Position numbers and translations under genes: made by a program. The notes under the pieces are model-generated. The model did not search any database and was not told the DNA's origin. It saw nothing but the letters and a program-made list of their open reading frames with translations. From NCBI RefSeq assembly GCF_008923205.2, contig NZ_WBMS02000034.1, positions 1-64,000 on the forward strand: a stretch of DNA of 64,000 nucleotides. Direction: 5' to 3'. Each line of letters starts with the position of its first letter. Positions within the stretch are counted from its first letter, which is position 1. The stretch is from Actinomadura physcomitrii. GTDB taxonomy: Bacteria; Actinomycetota; Actinomycetes; Streptosporangiales; Streptosporangiaceae. This document shows, one piece after another, positions 52,600-61,254 of the stretch.

Positions 52600-52986
52600 A
52601 TGACCGTGGAACTGAATCACACCATTGTCCCCGCCCGTGACCCGGAAGCGTCGGCGCAGTTCCTGGCCGGAATTCTCGGTCTGACCGTCGATCCGCCGCT
52701 GGCGCACTTCACGCCGGTCACGCTGGCCAACCGGGTCAGCCTCGACTACGACCGGCTGGACGACTTCGAGCCGCACCACTACGCGTTCATGCTCGGCGAG
52801 CAGGAGTTCGACGCCGCCCTCGCCCGCATCCGGCACGGCGGGATCGCCCACTACGGCGATCCGGCATGCCAAGAAATCGGGCAGATCTACCACAGCAAAC
52901 ACTTCAGGGGCCGCAGGGGCACCTACTTCCACGACCCCGATGGGCATCTCATGGAAATTCTCACGCCGGGCGACGCCGGATCGTGA
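52600..52986 (+). CDS. VOC-family (glyoxalase/bleomycin-resistance fold) protein
   Basis: The 128-residue protein begins MTVELNHTIVPARDPEASAQ and ends GTYFHDPDGHLMEIL. His in LNHTIV, His in PHHYAFML and Glu in LMEIL are candidates for the metal site of a VOC dioxygenase or resistance protein. It lies 115 bp behind the monooxygenase gene on the same strand and could share its transcript. Confidence 0.85.
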   Translation: MTVELNHTIVPARDPEASAQFLAGILGLTVDPPLAHFTPVTLANRVSLDYDRLDDFEPHHYAFMLGEQEFDAALARIRHGGIAHYGDPACQEIGQIYHSKHFRGRRGTYFHDPDGHLMEILTPGDAGS

Positions 52987-53125
52987 GGCCGACGGCGCCC
53001 CGAGCGTCCGCTGTCTCGGGCCGTCCTTCATCCTGGCCCGGGAGGGGCGCACCCGCGCGGGCGGTCCGGGCACCGCTGCTGGGATCATTGGCGGGAATGC
53101 TGAGCGCAAGTGCGAGGGGGACGGC

Positions 53126-53959
53126 GTGGAGTTGCTGCACTCGGGGAAGGTCCGGGACGTCTACGCGGACGGGGACGACCTGATCCTCGTCGCGTCGGAC
53201 CGGGTGAGCGTGTACGACGTCGTGCTGCCGACGCTGATCCCCGACAAGGGGAAGATCCTCACGCAGCTGTCGCTGTGGTGGTTCGAGCAGCTCGCCGGCG
53301 TCGTGCCGAACCATGTGATCTCGGCCGACCAGGTGCCGGACGAGTGGGCGGGCCGGGCGATCCGCTGCAAGCGGCTGACGATGCTGCCCGTCGAGTGGAT
53401 CGCGCGCGGCTACCTCGCGGGCCTCGGCCTCAAGGAGTACGAGAAGGGCGGCACCGTCTCCGGCATCGCGCTGCCGGACGGGCTGGTCGAGGCGTCGAGG
53501 CTGCCCGAGCCGATCTTCACGCCGACGACGAAGGCGTCCGAGGGGCACGACGAGTTCATCACCTACGACGACGTCGTCGCGGAAATCGGCGCGGACACCG
53601 CCGCGCGGCTGAAGGACGTCACGCTGGAGGTCTACAAGCGGGGCGCGGCCATCGCGGCGGAGCGCGGCATCATCATCGCGGACACCAAGCTGGAGTTCGG
53701 CCGCGCCGCCGACGGCACGCTCGTCCTCGCCGACGAGGTGCTGACGTCCGACTCGTCGCGGTTCTGGCCGGCGGACGAGTGGGAGCCCGGCCGCGCGCAG
53801 CGCTCCTACGACAAGCAGTACGTCCGCGACTGGAGCAGCACCCTGGACTGGGACCGGACCCCGCCCGGCCCGGCCATCCCGCAGGACGTCGTGGACGCCA
53901 CCCGCGCCCGCTACATCGAGGTCTACGAGCGCCTGACCGGCCGCCCCTGGAAGTCCTGA
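53126..53959 (+). CDS. purC: SAICAR synthetase
   Basis: PurC joins CAIR and aspartate in purine synthesis. The roughly 277-residue protein starts at GTG (VELLHSGKVRDVYADGDD). GKVRDVY, ASDRVSVYDVVLPTLIPDKG, RGYLAGLGLKEYEKGG and IIADTKLEFG are family signatures. EVLTSDSSRFWPADEWEPG follows. It stands alone, away from purFM. GAGGGGG lies upstream of the start. Confidence 0.95.
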   Translation: MELLHSGKVRDVYADGDDLILVASDRVSVYDVVLPTLIPDKGKILTQLSLWWFEQLAGVVPNHVISADQVPDEWAGRAIRCKRLTMLPVEWIARGYLAGLGLKEYEKGGTVSGIALPDGLVEASRLPEPIFTPTTKASEGHDEFITYDDVVAEIGADTAARLKDVTLEVYKRGAAIAAERGIIIADTKLEFGRAADGTLVLADEVLTSDSSRFWPADEWEPGRAQRSYDKQYVRDWSSTLDWDRTPPGPAIPQDVVDATRARYIEVYERLTGRPWKS

Positions 53960-53969
53960 GCCCGGCTGC

Positions 53970-54764
53970 TCACAGCAGTGCCAGCAGGTGTCCGGCCTGG
54001 TGGGCGAGGGTGCCGGGCGGGTTGCGCGGGTGCTGCGGGTCGTCGGACAGGAGGGCGAGGAGCCAGAAGGCGGCCAGCAGGCGCCGGCATTCGGGGAGCC
54101 GCGCCCGCTCGGACGGCGCCAGCTCGAACCGGCCGAGCAGGGCGTCCGGGGCCAGCGCGTTCTTCGCGGAGACGTGCTCGGCGACCTCGGCGAGCTCGTA
54201 GGCCCGGTCGCCGCGTCCGGAGAACTCGAAGTCGACGAGGCGGACGCGCGAGCCGTCCCACAGGAAGTTGGCGAGGTTGCCGTCGCCGGTGCCGAACACC
54301 GGCGGCGGTTCGGCGGCGAAGACGGTGTCGAGGTGCGGGCGGCGGAGCCACTCGCGCGCGCCGGTGAGCGCGCGGGCGGCCAGGGCGTCCGGGGGTGGTG
54401 CGACCCGCTCCGACCAGGCGCGGAGGTTCTTCAGGGCGTCGAGCGGGTGCAGGAGCCGCGGCGGCAGGGCGGCGAGGGCGGCGGCGGGGATCGCGTTCTG
54501 GGAGCTGGAGATCGCCTCGGCGAGGGCGGTGAGCTGGGCGTCCGTGAGCGGCGCGGTGAGCGGCTCGCCGGGCAGGCGGGACATGGTGACGCTCGGCGGG
54601 GTCTCCGCGGCGGCGTAGTGCAGCGGTCGCGGGGCGAGGCCGGGGGCGTGCTCGGCGAGGAGGGTCAGCGCCCGCCATTCGCGTTCGGGTTGGTCCAGGT
54701 CCCAGGACCGGTACCGCTTGGTGACGGTCGCGGGGCCCATCTCGACGCCGTGGGTGGTCGCCAT
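53970..54764 (-). CDS. Aminoglycoside/choline-kinase-fold phosphotransferase
   Basis: This 264-residue protein has the APH fold. The Brenner-type motif reads GTGDGNLANFLWDG, keeping the catalytic Asp and downstream Asn but lacking the usual His. VRLVDFEFSGRGDRAYELAE is the metal-binding DFG-equivalent. The N-lobe (TVTKRYRSWDLDQPEREWRA) supplies the ATP-binding Lys. The natural substrate is unknown. It converges with purC at an 11-bp gap. Confidence 0.82.
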   Translation of the reverse strand: MATTHGVEMGPATVTKRYRSWDLDQPEREWRALTLLAEHAPGLAPRPLHYAAAETPPSVTMSRLPGEPLTAPLTDAQLTALAEAISSSQNAIPAAALAALPPRLLHPLDALKNLRAWSERVAPPPDALAARALTGAREWLRRPHLDTVFAAEPPPVFGTGDGNLANFLWDGSRVRLVDFEFSGRGDRAYELAEVAEHVSAKNALAPDALLGRFELAPSERARLPECRRLLAAFWLLALLSDDPQHPRNPPGTLAHQAGHLLALL

Positions 54765-54857
54765 GGCGGGGAGCGTACCGGCGGGGTGAACGGGGCGGGG
54801 GTGCGGAGACGTACTGCGCGGTGACGGGCTGCTTTCGGGAAGAGGGGGGCCGTCTGC

Positions 54858-55370
54858 GTGGGCGTCGAGGACGTGCTCGGAACCGCCGGCCGCGTCGCCG
54901 GCCTTGGCCGGGGCGGGGGAGGCGGTGGTGTGGACGGGGACGGGCTCGTGGTGCTCGGCTCGGTGACGCTGCCCGGGGTGGGACGGTCGGTGGGGTGCGC
55001 GCGGGCGTTCGTCCGGGACGTCCTGGCGGGGCTGCCGGACCGCGACGACGTGGTGCTGGCGGCCAGCGAGACCGTCGCGAACGCGGTGAGGCACACGGCG
55101 TCGGGCCTGGAGGGCGGGCTGGTGACGGTGACCGTCGCCGCCGGGCCCGGGGCGGTGCGGCTGGAGGTGGCCGACGACGGGGCGGCGGGTGCGCGGCCGT
55201 ACGTGAAGGACGATCCCGGCGCGGAGACGGGCCGGGGCATGCGGATCGTGCAGGGCCTCGCCGCGCGGTGGGGGTACCGGGCGGACGGGTCGCGGACGGT
55301 GGTGTGGGCGGACTTCCCGGCCCCGGACGCGTGGGTCCGGGGCCGGGTCGCCGTCAGCGGCCCCGGTTGA
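54858..55370 (+). CDS. RsbW-like ATP-binding protein (GHKL fold)
   Basis: The predicted 170-residue protein has a Gly-rich N-terminal tail and a GHKL ATPase domain: VVLAASETVANAVRHTASGL (N box), VRLEVADDGAAGARP (G1) and GRGMRIVQGLAARWG (G2). Stand-alone proteins of this type in actinomycetes bind anti-sigma-factor antagonists or sigma factors. No sigma or antagonist gene adjoins. Its 3' end overlaps the small basic gene on the other strand by 17 bases. Confidence 0.85.
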   Translation: MGVEDVLGTAGRVAGLGRGGGGGGVDGDGLVVLGSVTLPGVGRSVGCARAFVRDVLAGLPDRDDVVLAASETVANAVRHTASGLEGGLVTVTVAAGPGAVRLEVADDGAAGARPYVKDDPGAETGRGMRIVQGLAARWGYRADGSRTVVWADFPAPDAWVRGRVAVSGPG

Positions 55371-55500
55371 ACTGCCGGGTGGGCATCCGGCCGGTGTTGC
55401 GGCGGTTGTTCGCGAACGACGCCGACCTGAAGTCGGTCTTGCTCTTCTTGACCTTCTTCTTCGTCGGGAAGGGCACGTTTTCAGGGTTGTGTGAACGCAT
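55354..55500 (-). CDS. 48-residue basic protein
   Basis: A short minus-strand frame starts MRSHNPENVPFPTKKKVKKS and ends TGRMPTRQFNRGR before TGA (55354-55356). It is 48 residues long, with a strong surplus of Lys and Arg and no hydrophobic stretch. AAGGTGG stands about eight bases ahead of the ATG. The FANNRRN motif and basic patches suggest binding of RNA or DNA. No family is recognised. It is convergent with, and overlaps, the end of the RsbW-like gene. Confidence 0.6.
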   Translation of the reverse strand: MRSHNPENVPFPTKKKVKKSKTDFRSASFANNRRNTGRMPTRQFNRGR

Positions 55501-55818
55501 GGGGAAACCACCTTTGGGCATGGGCGCATCGCCGCCGTGAAAGGGTGTTGGAAAAGGCCGGAGGCGTGGCGAAAACGCTGGTCACGCGGGTGCGCGTCGA
55601 CCAGTGGGTGTTCTCGTGGAATGTCGCCTGCGGCGTGGAGAATGGGAGCGGGCCCGGCGTGGGGCGGGCGGCTCGACCGTGAAGTATCAAAGCTCCATAC
55701 CGATGATCATGCCTGAGGCGGGCAATGGTGTCAACCGTCTTTTTTTCGCGGAGCAATGACGCGATCCGTGGGGTAGCTGTCGTTGACGCCATGTCCGGCG
55801 GGGACACACCCTGGAGGC
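55501..55818. other. Intergenic region with AT-rich patch
   Basis: No gene is seen. The middle (about 55680-55750) is AT-rich for this genome and includes a T7 run at 55739-55745 that could terminate plus-strand transcripts. Promoters for the GlxA-type gene (plus) and the basic-protein gene (minus) must lie in this region. Confidence 0.35.
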
Positions 55819-56769
55819 ATGCGCGTCGCGTTCGTGGTCTACGCGGGGTTCCAGGGGCTGGACCTGACCGGGCCGTTCGAGGTCCTGCGGGCGACCGGGC
55901 GGTACGAGTGCCTGGTCGTGGGGCCGGAGGCGGGTCCGGTGACGTCCAGCAGCGGGCTGTCCGTGGTCGCCTCGCACGGTGTCGGCGACCTGGCGCCGGA
56001 GGGGTTCGACACGGTGCTGGTGGTGGGCGGGGCCGGCGTCGACCGGGCCCGCGAGGACGCGGCGCTGGTCGGCTGGGTGACGGACGCGGCGCGGGACGCG
56101 CGGCGGGTCGCGGCGGTGTGCAGCGGGGTGATCCTGCTCGCCGAGGCCGGGCTGCTCGACGGGCGCCGCGTCACGAGCCACTGGTGCCGCGAGGAGCAGC
56201 TCAGGGCCGAGTGCCCGGCGCTGCGCGTCGACTGCGACCCGATCTTCATCCGGGACGGGCGGATCTGGACGTCGGCGGGGGTCACCGCGGGCATGGACCT
56301 CGCGCTCGCGCTCGTCGAGGACGACCACGGCCGCAAGGCCGCGCACGCGGTCGCGCGGGAGCTGGTGATGTTCCTGCGGCGGCCGGGCAGCCAGTCGCAG
56401 TTCAGCGTGCCGCTGTGGTCGGCGCAGCCGGCGTCGGACCCGATCCGGGTCGCGGTGACGGCCGTGCAGACCGATCCGGGCGCCCGGCACAGCGTCGCCG
56501 ACCTGGCCGAGTGCTCGGGGCTGAGCCCGCGGCACCTGCAGCGCCGGTTCACCGCCGAGATGGGGGTGCCGCCGTCGGTGTACGTGGAGCGGGTGCGGAT
56601 CGAGGCGGCGCGGCGGGCGCTGGCGGAGGGCGACGAGCCGGTCGAGGCGCTGGCGCGGCGGCTCGGGTTCGGCACCGGCGAGACGCTGCGGCGGGCGTTC
56701 CACCGGCGGGTCGGGGTGGCGCCGTCCGACTACCGGGACCGGTTCCGAGGGACGAGGGAGCACGCATGA
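55819..56769 (+). CDS. GlxA-family regulator (DJ-1 domain plus AraC HTH)
   Basis: This 316-residue protein fuses an amidase-like DJ-1/PfpI domain (MRVAFVVYAGFQGLDLTGPF, then AAVCSGVILLAEAGLLDGRR with the elbow Cys) to an AraC HTH (SVADLAECSGLSPRHLQRRF, then PVEALARRLGFGTGETLRRA). GlxA-type regulators control amine, arginine or carnitine catabolism. The ATG is preferred although GGAGG is close. A TTG 12 codons upstream is the alternative. The stop overlaps the next gene. Confidence 0.9.
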   Translation: MRVAFVVYAGFQGLDLTGPFEVLRATGRYECLVVGPEAGPVTSSSGLSVVASHGVGDLAPEGFDTVLVVGGAGVDRAREDAALVGWVTDAARDARRVAAVCSGVILLAEAGLLDGRRVTSHWCREEQLRAECPALRVDCDPIFIRDGRIWTSAGVTAGMDLALALVEDDHGRKAAHAVARELVMFLRRPGSQSQFSVPLWSAQPASDPIRVAVTAVQTDPGARHSVADLAECSGLSPRHLQRRFTAEMGVPPSVYVERVRIEAARRALAEGDEPVEALARRLGFGTGETLRRAFHRRVGVAPSDYRDRFRGTREHA

Positions 56770-57368
56770 CGACCTATGGGCTGCTGGTGTTCGAGGACGC
56801 CGAGGAGCTGGACTTCGCGGGGCCGTGGGAGGTGTTCACGGTCTCGGCGATGCTGCGCGAGCAGGGCGACGCGGCGGTGCTGGTGGCGGAGGGCTCCGGG
56901 CCGGTGCGCTGCGCCAAGGGCATGAGGGTCGTGCCCGACCGCACGTTCGGGGACGCTCCGGACCTGGACGTCCTGCTGGTGCCGGGCGGGCGGGGCGCGC
57001 GGGAGACGCAGATCGGGAACGCGGCGCTGACGGGCTGGATCGCGAAGACCGCCGAGCGGGCCGATTGGGTGGCGAGCGTGTGCACCGGCGCGTTCCTCCT
57101 GCACGAGGCGGGTCCGGCCAGGGGACGCAGGGTCGCGACGCACTGGGCGTCCGAGGACGCCCTCCAGGCGCGCGGTGACGTGACGGTCGTCCGGGACGCG
57201 CGCTATGTCGTGGACGGGAACCTGCTCACGAGCCAGGGCGTGTCCGCCGGTATCGACATGGCGTTGTGGCTGGTGGGCCGCATCCACGGACGGGACCACG
57301 CGCGGGCGGTGCGCCGCTACATCCAGTACGAGCCGGCCCCGCCGTACATGGCCGACGAGCCGCTGTAG
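56766..57368 (+). CDS. DJ-1/PfpI-family protein
   Basis: The 200-residue protein is homologous to the N-terminal half of the GlxA gene before it: MTTYGLLVFEDAEELDFAGP, VCTGAFLLHEAGPARGRRVA (elbow Cys) and THWASEDALQARGDVTVVRD. DJ-1-type proteins include isonitrile hydratase and glyoxalase-III-like enzymes. The start overlaps the regulator's stop (ATGA), so regulator and enzyme are co-translated and probably act on the same small molecule. Confidence 0.88.
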   Translation: MTTYGLLVFEDAEELDFAGPWEVFTVSAMLREQGDAAVLVAEGSGPVRCAKGMRVVPDRTFGDAPDLDVLLVPGGRGARETQIGNAALTGWIAKTAERADWVASVCTGAFLLHEAGPARGRRVATHWASEDALQARGDVTVVRDARYVVDGNLLTSQGVSAGIDMALWLVGRIHGRDHARAVRRYIQYEPAPPYMADEPL

Positions 57369-57447
57369 GGGCGGTGTCGGTCCCGAATCGGGATCGAACA
57401 TTCCGCCATACCAGTGATGATCTTCGCTTATCGGCATAATCACGCGA

Positions 57448-58935
57448 ATGGCGATGGTGCTTCCGGTGCGGATCCGCGGTGACGGCGTGCGCGTCGCGGT
57501 CGAGACCGACCCGGCGCACGCCCCGCTGCGCGACTTCCTGCTCAACGACCTGGGCGAGGACGTCGCCGCGATCATCCGGGCCAGGGGCCTGCTGAGCACC
57601 GGGACGGCGGGGGCCGGCGCGCACCGGCCCTGGCAGGAGCTGTACCGCTTCCACCGGCTCGACTTCGACGGCGCGGTCGTGCACCTGCGGGACGTCGGCG
57701 GCTGGTCGTCCTGCGACCTCGACCCCGGCGTCCTGCTGCGCTGCCTGGAGGAGTACCTGGAGCAGGTCGGGGCGGTCCGGCACCGGCAGATGCTCCAAGG
57801 CGTCCTGCGGGCCGGCGCGGAGCGGTTCGTCCCGGACCGGGAGCTGCCCGTCGCGTTCCGGGTGACCGGCCCGGGGGACGTCGAGTGCGTCCCGGCGCCG
57901 GGCAACGAGCCGCTCGCCGGGCTCCTGCGCGACACCGAGTTCGTCCTCGGGCTGGACTGGATGCTCGCCGAGCTCGGCCGGCCGGGCGCCGCCGTGACGT
58001 GGCCGGGCCGGGTCTTCCGGGTCGGCGTCGCGGACGGCGTCGCCACCATCGAGGGCGAGGACGGCGCCTACCTGTGCCTGGACGCGGAGACGTTCCGGCA
58101 GGTCGTCGCGGCGTTCCGGCAGGCGCACGCGGACGCGCACCGGCCCGCCGGCCCGCAGGGCGCCGCCGAGCCGGGGCGCGGCGAGCCGGTCGCGGCGGTG
58201 CTCGCGCTCGGCGGGACGTCCCCGCACACGCGCGGCTGGGCGCTCGTCCGGACGCCCCGCGCCACCCTCGAGGACGTCGCCGGCCTCACCCCGCACCCCG
58301 ACGCGTGCCTGCCGCACGGCGTCCTCGGCACCGGGTCGGGCGCGTGCTGGGCCGACCTCGCCGTGCTGGACGAGGCGGGCGGCCGGCTGCGCGGCGGCAC
58401 CAAGACCTTCATGCCGCGCGGCATCGACGCCGACCGGCTCGTCGCGGACCTGCGGGACGCGCTGACCCGCGCCCGGTTCCTCAGATCCGTCCCGGGGGCG
58501 TGGGCGTCGTTCGTCGCGGGCGTCCCCGTGCACGGCTACGTCGACCCGGACGCGGTGCTGCGGCTGCCGTGCGCGCCGGTGGAGGCGGAGGGCGTCGCGC
58601 AGCACGTCCGCGTGTTCTTCCCCGAACTGGTCGAATCCGGCGTGGACCTGGAGGCGGCGGCCGCGCGCGCCGCCGGGACGGCCCGCGCGGTGACCGGCGC
58701 GCCGCACGTCCTGACCGCGTTCCTCCTGCACGACGTGCAGTGCCACCGGCACCACCTCGACGTCGTCCGCGCGGCGCGCCCCGGCTGGGAGCACACCGGG
58801 AACACCTGCCATCTGCGGGTGGACGTCCGGACGGTCCGGCTGGAGCACCTCTGGCTGGACGGCCACGCCTGCGAGCTGCCGACCGGCGAGTTCGCGCGCG
58901 TCCTGGCGGAGTACGAGCGCCTCGCCGCGCTCTAA
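57448..58935 (+). CDS. Hypothetical protein, 495 residues
   Basis: I do not recognise this protein. The N-terminal half is alpha-beta with Asp/Arg-rich segments (RIRGDGVRVAVETDPAHAPL). A second half begins after a Pro/Gly linker near residue 245 (EPVAAVLALGGTSPHTRGWA, then TGSGACWADLAVLDEAGGRL). A cluster of His and Cys (DVQCHRHHLD, NTCHLRVD) near residues 430-455 hints at metal binding. There is no membrane span or signal. It lies between the DJ-1 gene and the CocE-type hydrolase gene on the same strand. Confidence 0.65.
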   Translation: MAMVLPVRIRGDGVRVAVETDPAHAPLRDFLLNDLGEDVAAIIRARGLLSTGTAGAGAHRPWQELYRFHRLDFDGAVVHLRDVGGWSSCDLDPGVLLRCLEEYLEQVGAVRHRQMLQGVLRAGAERFVPDRELPVAFRVTGPGDVECVPAPGNEPLAGLLRDTEFVLGLDWMLAELGRPGAAVTWPGRVFRVGVADGVATIEGEDGAYLCLDAETFRQVVAAFRQAHADAHRPAGPQGAAEPGRGEPVAAVLALGGTSPHTRGWALVRTPRATLEDVAGLTPHPDACLPHGVLGTGSGACWADLAVLDEAGGRLRGGTKTFMPRGIDADRLVADLRDALTRARFLRSVPGAWASFVAGVPVHGYVDPDAVLRLPCAPVEAEGVAQHVRVFFPELVESGVDLEAAAARAAGTARAVTGAPHVLTAFLLHDVQCHRHHLDVVRAARPGWEHTGNTCHLRVDVRTVRLEHLWLDGHACELPTGEFARVLAEYERLAAL

Positions 58936-58965
58936 CGTGGAGGCCCACGTCTGCGGAGGTTGCGC

Positions 58966-60579
58966 ATGTCCATGGCGGGACGGCTCGTCGACCGCTTTCT
59001 CGGGCTCCCCGAGTCCGCCGCCGATGCCGCGCCTCCGGACGTCGGCATCGGCCGTGACCTGCGCGTCCCCATGCCGGACGGCGTGGTGCTGGTCGCCGAC
59101 CTGTACCGGCCGCGCGGCGCCGGGCCGCTGCCGGCCGTGCTGATCCGGACCCCGTACGGCAAGCGGCAGGGGCTCGTCCGGCTGTTCGCCGGGGTCCTCG
59201 CCAGGCGCGGCTTCCAGGTCGTCGTGCAGAACGTCCGGGGGATACACGGATCGGGCGGCGAGTTCCACGCGTTCCACGACGAGCGCGAGGACGGCCTCGC
59301 CACGCTGAAATGGGTGCGGGCCCAGCCCTGGTGCGACGGGCGCGTCGCGACGGCCGGCGCCAGCTACCTCGGCTACACGCAGTGGGCGATCGCGCCGTAC
59401 GCGGACCCGCCCCTGGCGGCGATGGGGCTCGGCATCACCGCGTCGGAGTTCGTCAGCTCCTTCTACCCGGGCGGGGCGCTCGCCCTGTACAACACGCTGG
59501 TGTGGTCGTCGCTGATGGGGACGCGTGACGACCGGAGACGCCCGCTCCATAACCGGCGCGTAAGGCGCGCTATGCGGCACCTGCCGGTCGGCGAGGCAGA
59601 CATGGCCGCGATAGGGCGAGCCGAGTCGTTCCTACGCGAGGTCACCGGCAACGCCGAGAACGCGGCGTTCTGGCGGGAGACCGACCACAGCGCGGGCGTC
59701 GCCTCCACCACGGCACCCGCGAGCATGGTGACGGGCTGGTGGGACCTGTTCCTGCGCGGGCAGCTCCGCGACTTCGCCGCCCTGCACGCCGCCGGACGCG
59801 ACGTCCGCATCACCATCGGCCCCTGGGGGCACGACGCCAAGGCGCTGCGCGCCGTCCTCGCCGACCAGGTGTCCTGGCTGAACGCGCACCTGCACGGGGA
59901 CGCGGCGGAACTGCGGCGCGCGCCTGTCCGGCTCTACCTGCAGAAGGCGGACCGCTGGCTCGACTTCCAGCAGTGGCCGCCGCCGGAGACCACGCCCGCG
60001 CCGCTGTACCTGTCCCACGGCCTGACCTGGGACGAGCCGTCCGCTCCGCTCGGTCCGGTGGCGTTCACCTACGACCCGTACGACCCGACGCCGTCCACCG
60101 GCGGGCCGCTGCTGGCGCCCGGACGCGGCGGGCAGCGCGACAACGGCCGGATCGAGGCGCGCGGCGACGTCGCCGTGCTGACCGGCGCCCGCCTCGACCG
60201 TGACCTCGACCTGATCGGCCCGGTGTCGGCCGCGTTCCACGTCCGGACGGACACCGGGCACGCCGACCTGTTCGTCCGGCTCTGCGACGTCGGCCCGGAC
60301 GGCGCGTCCCGCAACGTCACCGACGGCATGCTCCGCATCGGCGCCGCCCCCGGCGCGACCGTCGAGGCGGAGATCGAGATGCACCCGACCGGCTACCGGT
60401 TCCGGCGCGGCCACCGGCTGCGCGTCATGCTCGCGGGCGGCGCGTTCCCGCGCTTCGCCCGCAACCACGGGCGCGGCGAGCCCGCCGGACGGGCCGTCGC
60501 GTCCCGCCGCGTCCGCATCGAGGTGCTGCGCGGCGCCGGGTACCCGTCGGCGCTGAACCTGCCCGTCTGGGCGCCGTGA
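58966..60579 (+). CDS. CocE/NonD-family hydrolase
   Basis: The predicted 537-residue enzyme is an alpha/beta hydrolase of the X-Pro dipeptidyl-peptidase S15 type. The nucleophile is Ser133 in GASYLGYTQW. The acid and base should be Asp and His in TGWWDLFLRGQ and GPWGHDAK. The C-terminal half is the family's jelly-roll domain (PVSAAFHVRTDTGHADLFVR). Relatives act on cocaine, macrotetrolides or acyl peptides. The start MSMAGR has GGAGG seven bases upstream. No signal peptide is seen. Confidence 0.9.
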   Translation: MSMAGRLVDRFLGLPESAADAAPPDVGIGRDLRVPMPDGVVLVADLYRPRGAGPLPAVLIRTPYGKRQGLVRLFAGVLARRGFQVVVQNVRGIHGSGGEFHAFHDEREDGLATLKWVRAQPWCDGRVATAGASYLGYTQWAIAPYADPPLAAMGLGITASEFVSSFYPGGALALYNTLVWSSLMGTRDDRRRPLHNRRVRRAMRHLPVGEADMAAIGRAESFLREVTGNAENAAFWRETDHSAGVASTTAPASMVTGWWDLFLRGQLRDFAALHAAGRDVRITIGPWGHDAKALRAVLADQVSWLNAHLHGDAAELRRAPVRLYLQKADRWLDFQQWPPPETTPAPLYLSHGLTWDEPSAPLGPVAFTYDPYDPTPSTGGPLLAPGRGGQRDNGRIEARGDVAVLTGARLDRDLDLIGPVSAAFHVRTDTGHADLFVRLCDVGPDGASRNVTDGMLRIGAAPGATVEAEIEMHPTGYRFRRGHRLRVMLAGGAFPRFARNHGRGEPAGRAVASRRVRIEVLRGAGYPSALNLPVWAP

Positions 60580-60580
60580 C

Positions 60581-61108
60581 CTAGGCGCCGGCCGCGCGGA
60601 GCTCCTCGTACTCCTTCAGGACCTTCTTGCGTGCGCGGGCCGAGAGCCGGTCGATGTAGACCTTGCCTTCGAGGTGGTCGGTCTCGTGCTGGAGGCAGCG
60701 CGCGAGCAGGCCCGTCCCCTCGACCGTGACCGGGTTGCCCTCGACGTCGAAGCCGCGCACGGTGGCGCGGTCGGGACGGGCGACGCGGGCGTGCGGGCCG
60801 GGCACCGACAGGCACCCCTCCTCGCCGTCGTCCAGCCGCCGGTCCGCCGGGCCGGGCAGCTCCAGCACCGGGTTCACGACCGCCCCCTTGTGCCGCGCAC
60901 CGTCCTCGTCGGGGCAGTCGTACACGAATATCCGCAGGTCGACGCCTATCTGGTTGCCGGCGAGGCCCACGCCCTCCGCCGCGTACATGCTGGCGAACAT
61001 GTCGTCGGCGAGCTCGGCCAGCGCCGCGTCGAACTCCTGCACCGGCCGGCACGCCCGGTGCAGGACCGGCGTCCCGACCAGCGTGATCGGCCGCACCCGT
61101 CCCGCCAT
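60581..61108 (-). CDS. def: Peptide deformylase
   Basis: This 175-residue metalloprotease removes the formyl group from new proteins. All three motifs are present: GVGLAGNQIG (usually GxGLAAxQ), EEGCLSVPG with the metal Cys, and QHETDHLEGKVY (HExxH). PGPHARVARPDRATVRGFD is typical of actinobacterial forms. It converges with the CocE-type gene at a 1-bp gap. Several Def paralogues are common in this group, so it may not be the only one. Confidence 0.95.
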   Translation of the reverse strand: MAGRVRPITLVGTPVLHRACRPVQEFDAALAELADDMFASMYAAEGVGLAGNQIGVDLRIFVYDCPDEDGARHKGAVVNPVLELPGPADRRLDDGEEGCLSVPGPHARVARPDRATVRGFDVEGNPVTVEGTGLLARCLQHETDHLEGKVYIDRLSARARKKVLKEYEELRAAGA

Positions 61109-61254
61109 CGGATCTCCCTTCGCGCTCGGTGACCATCCTGCCCCGGCGCCACTTTTTTCGCACGGCCGTGCAAAATTACCGCACCGAACCCGGCGTGACT
61201 TTGATCAAATGGTGGAGTTCACTTTGCGGGGAGGCGACGTCGGGAGTGACGGGC

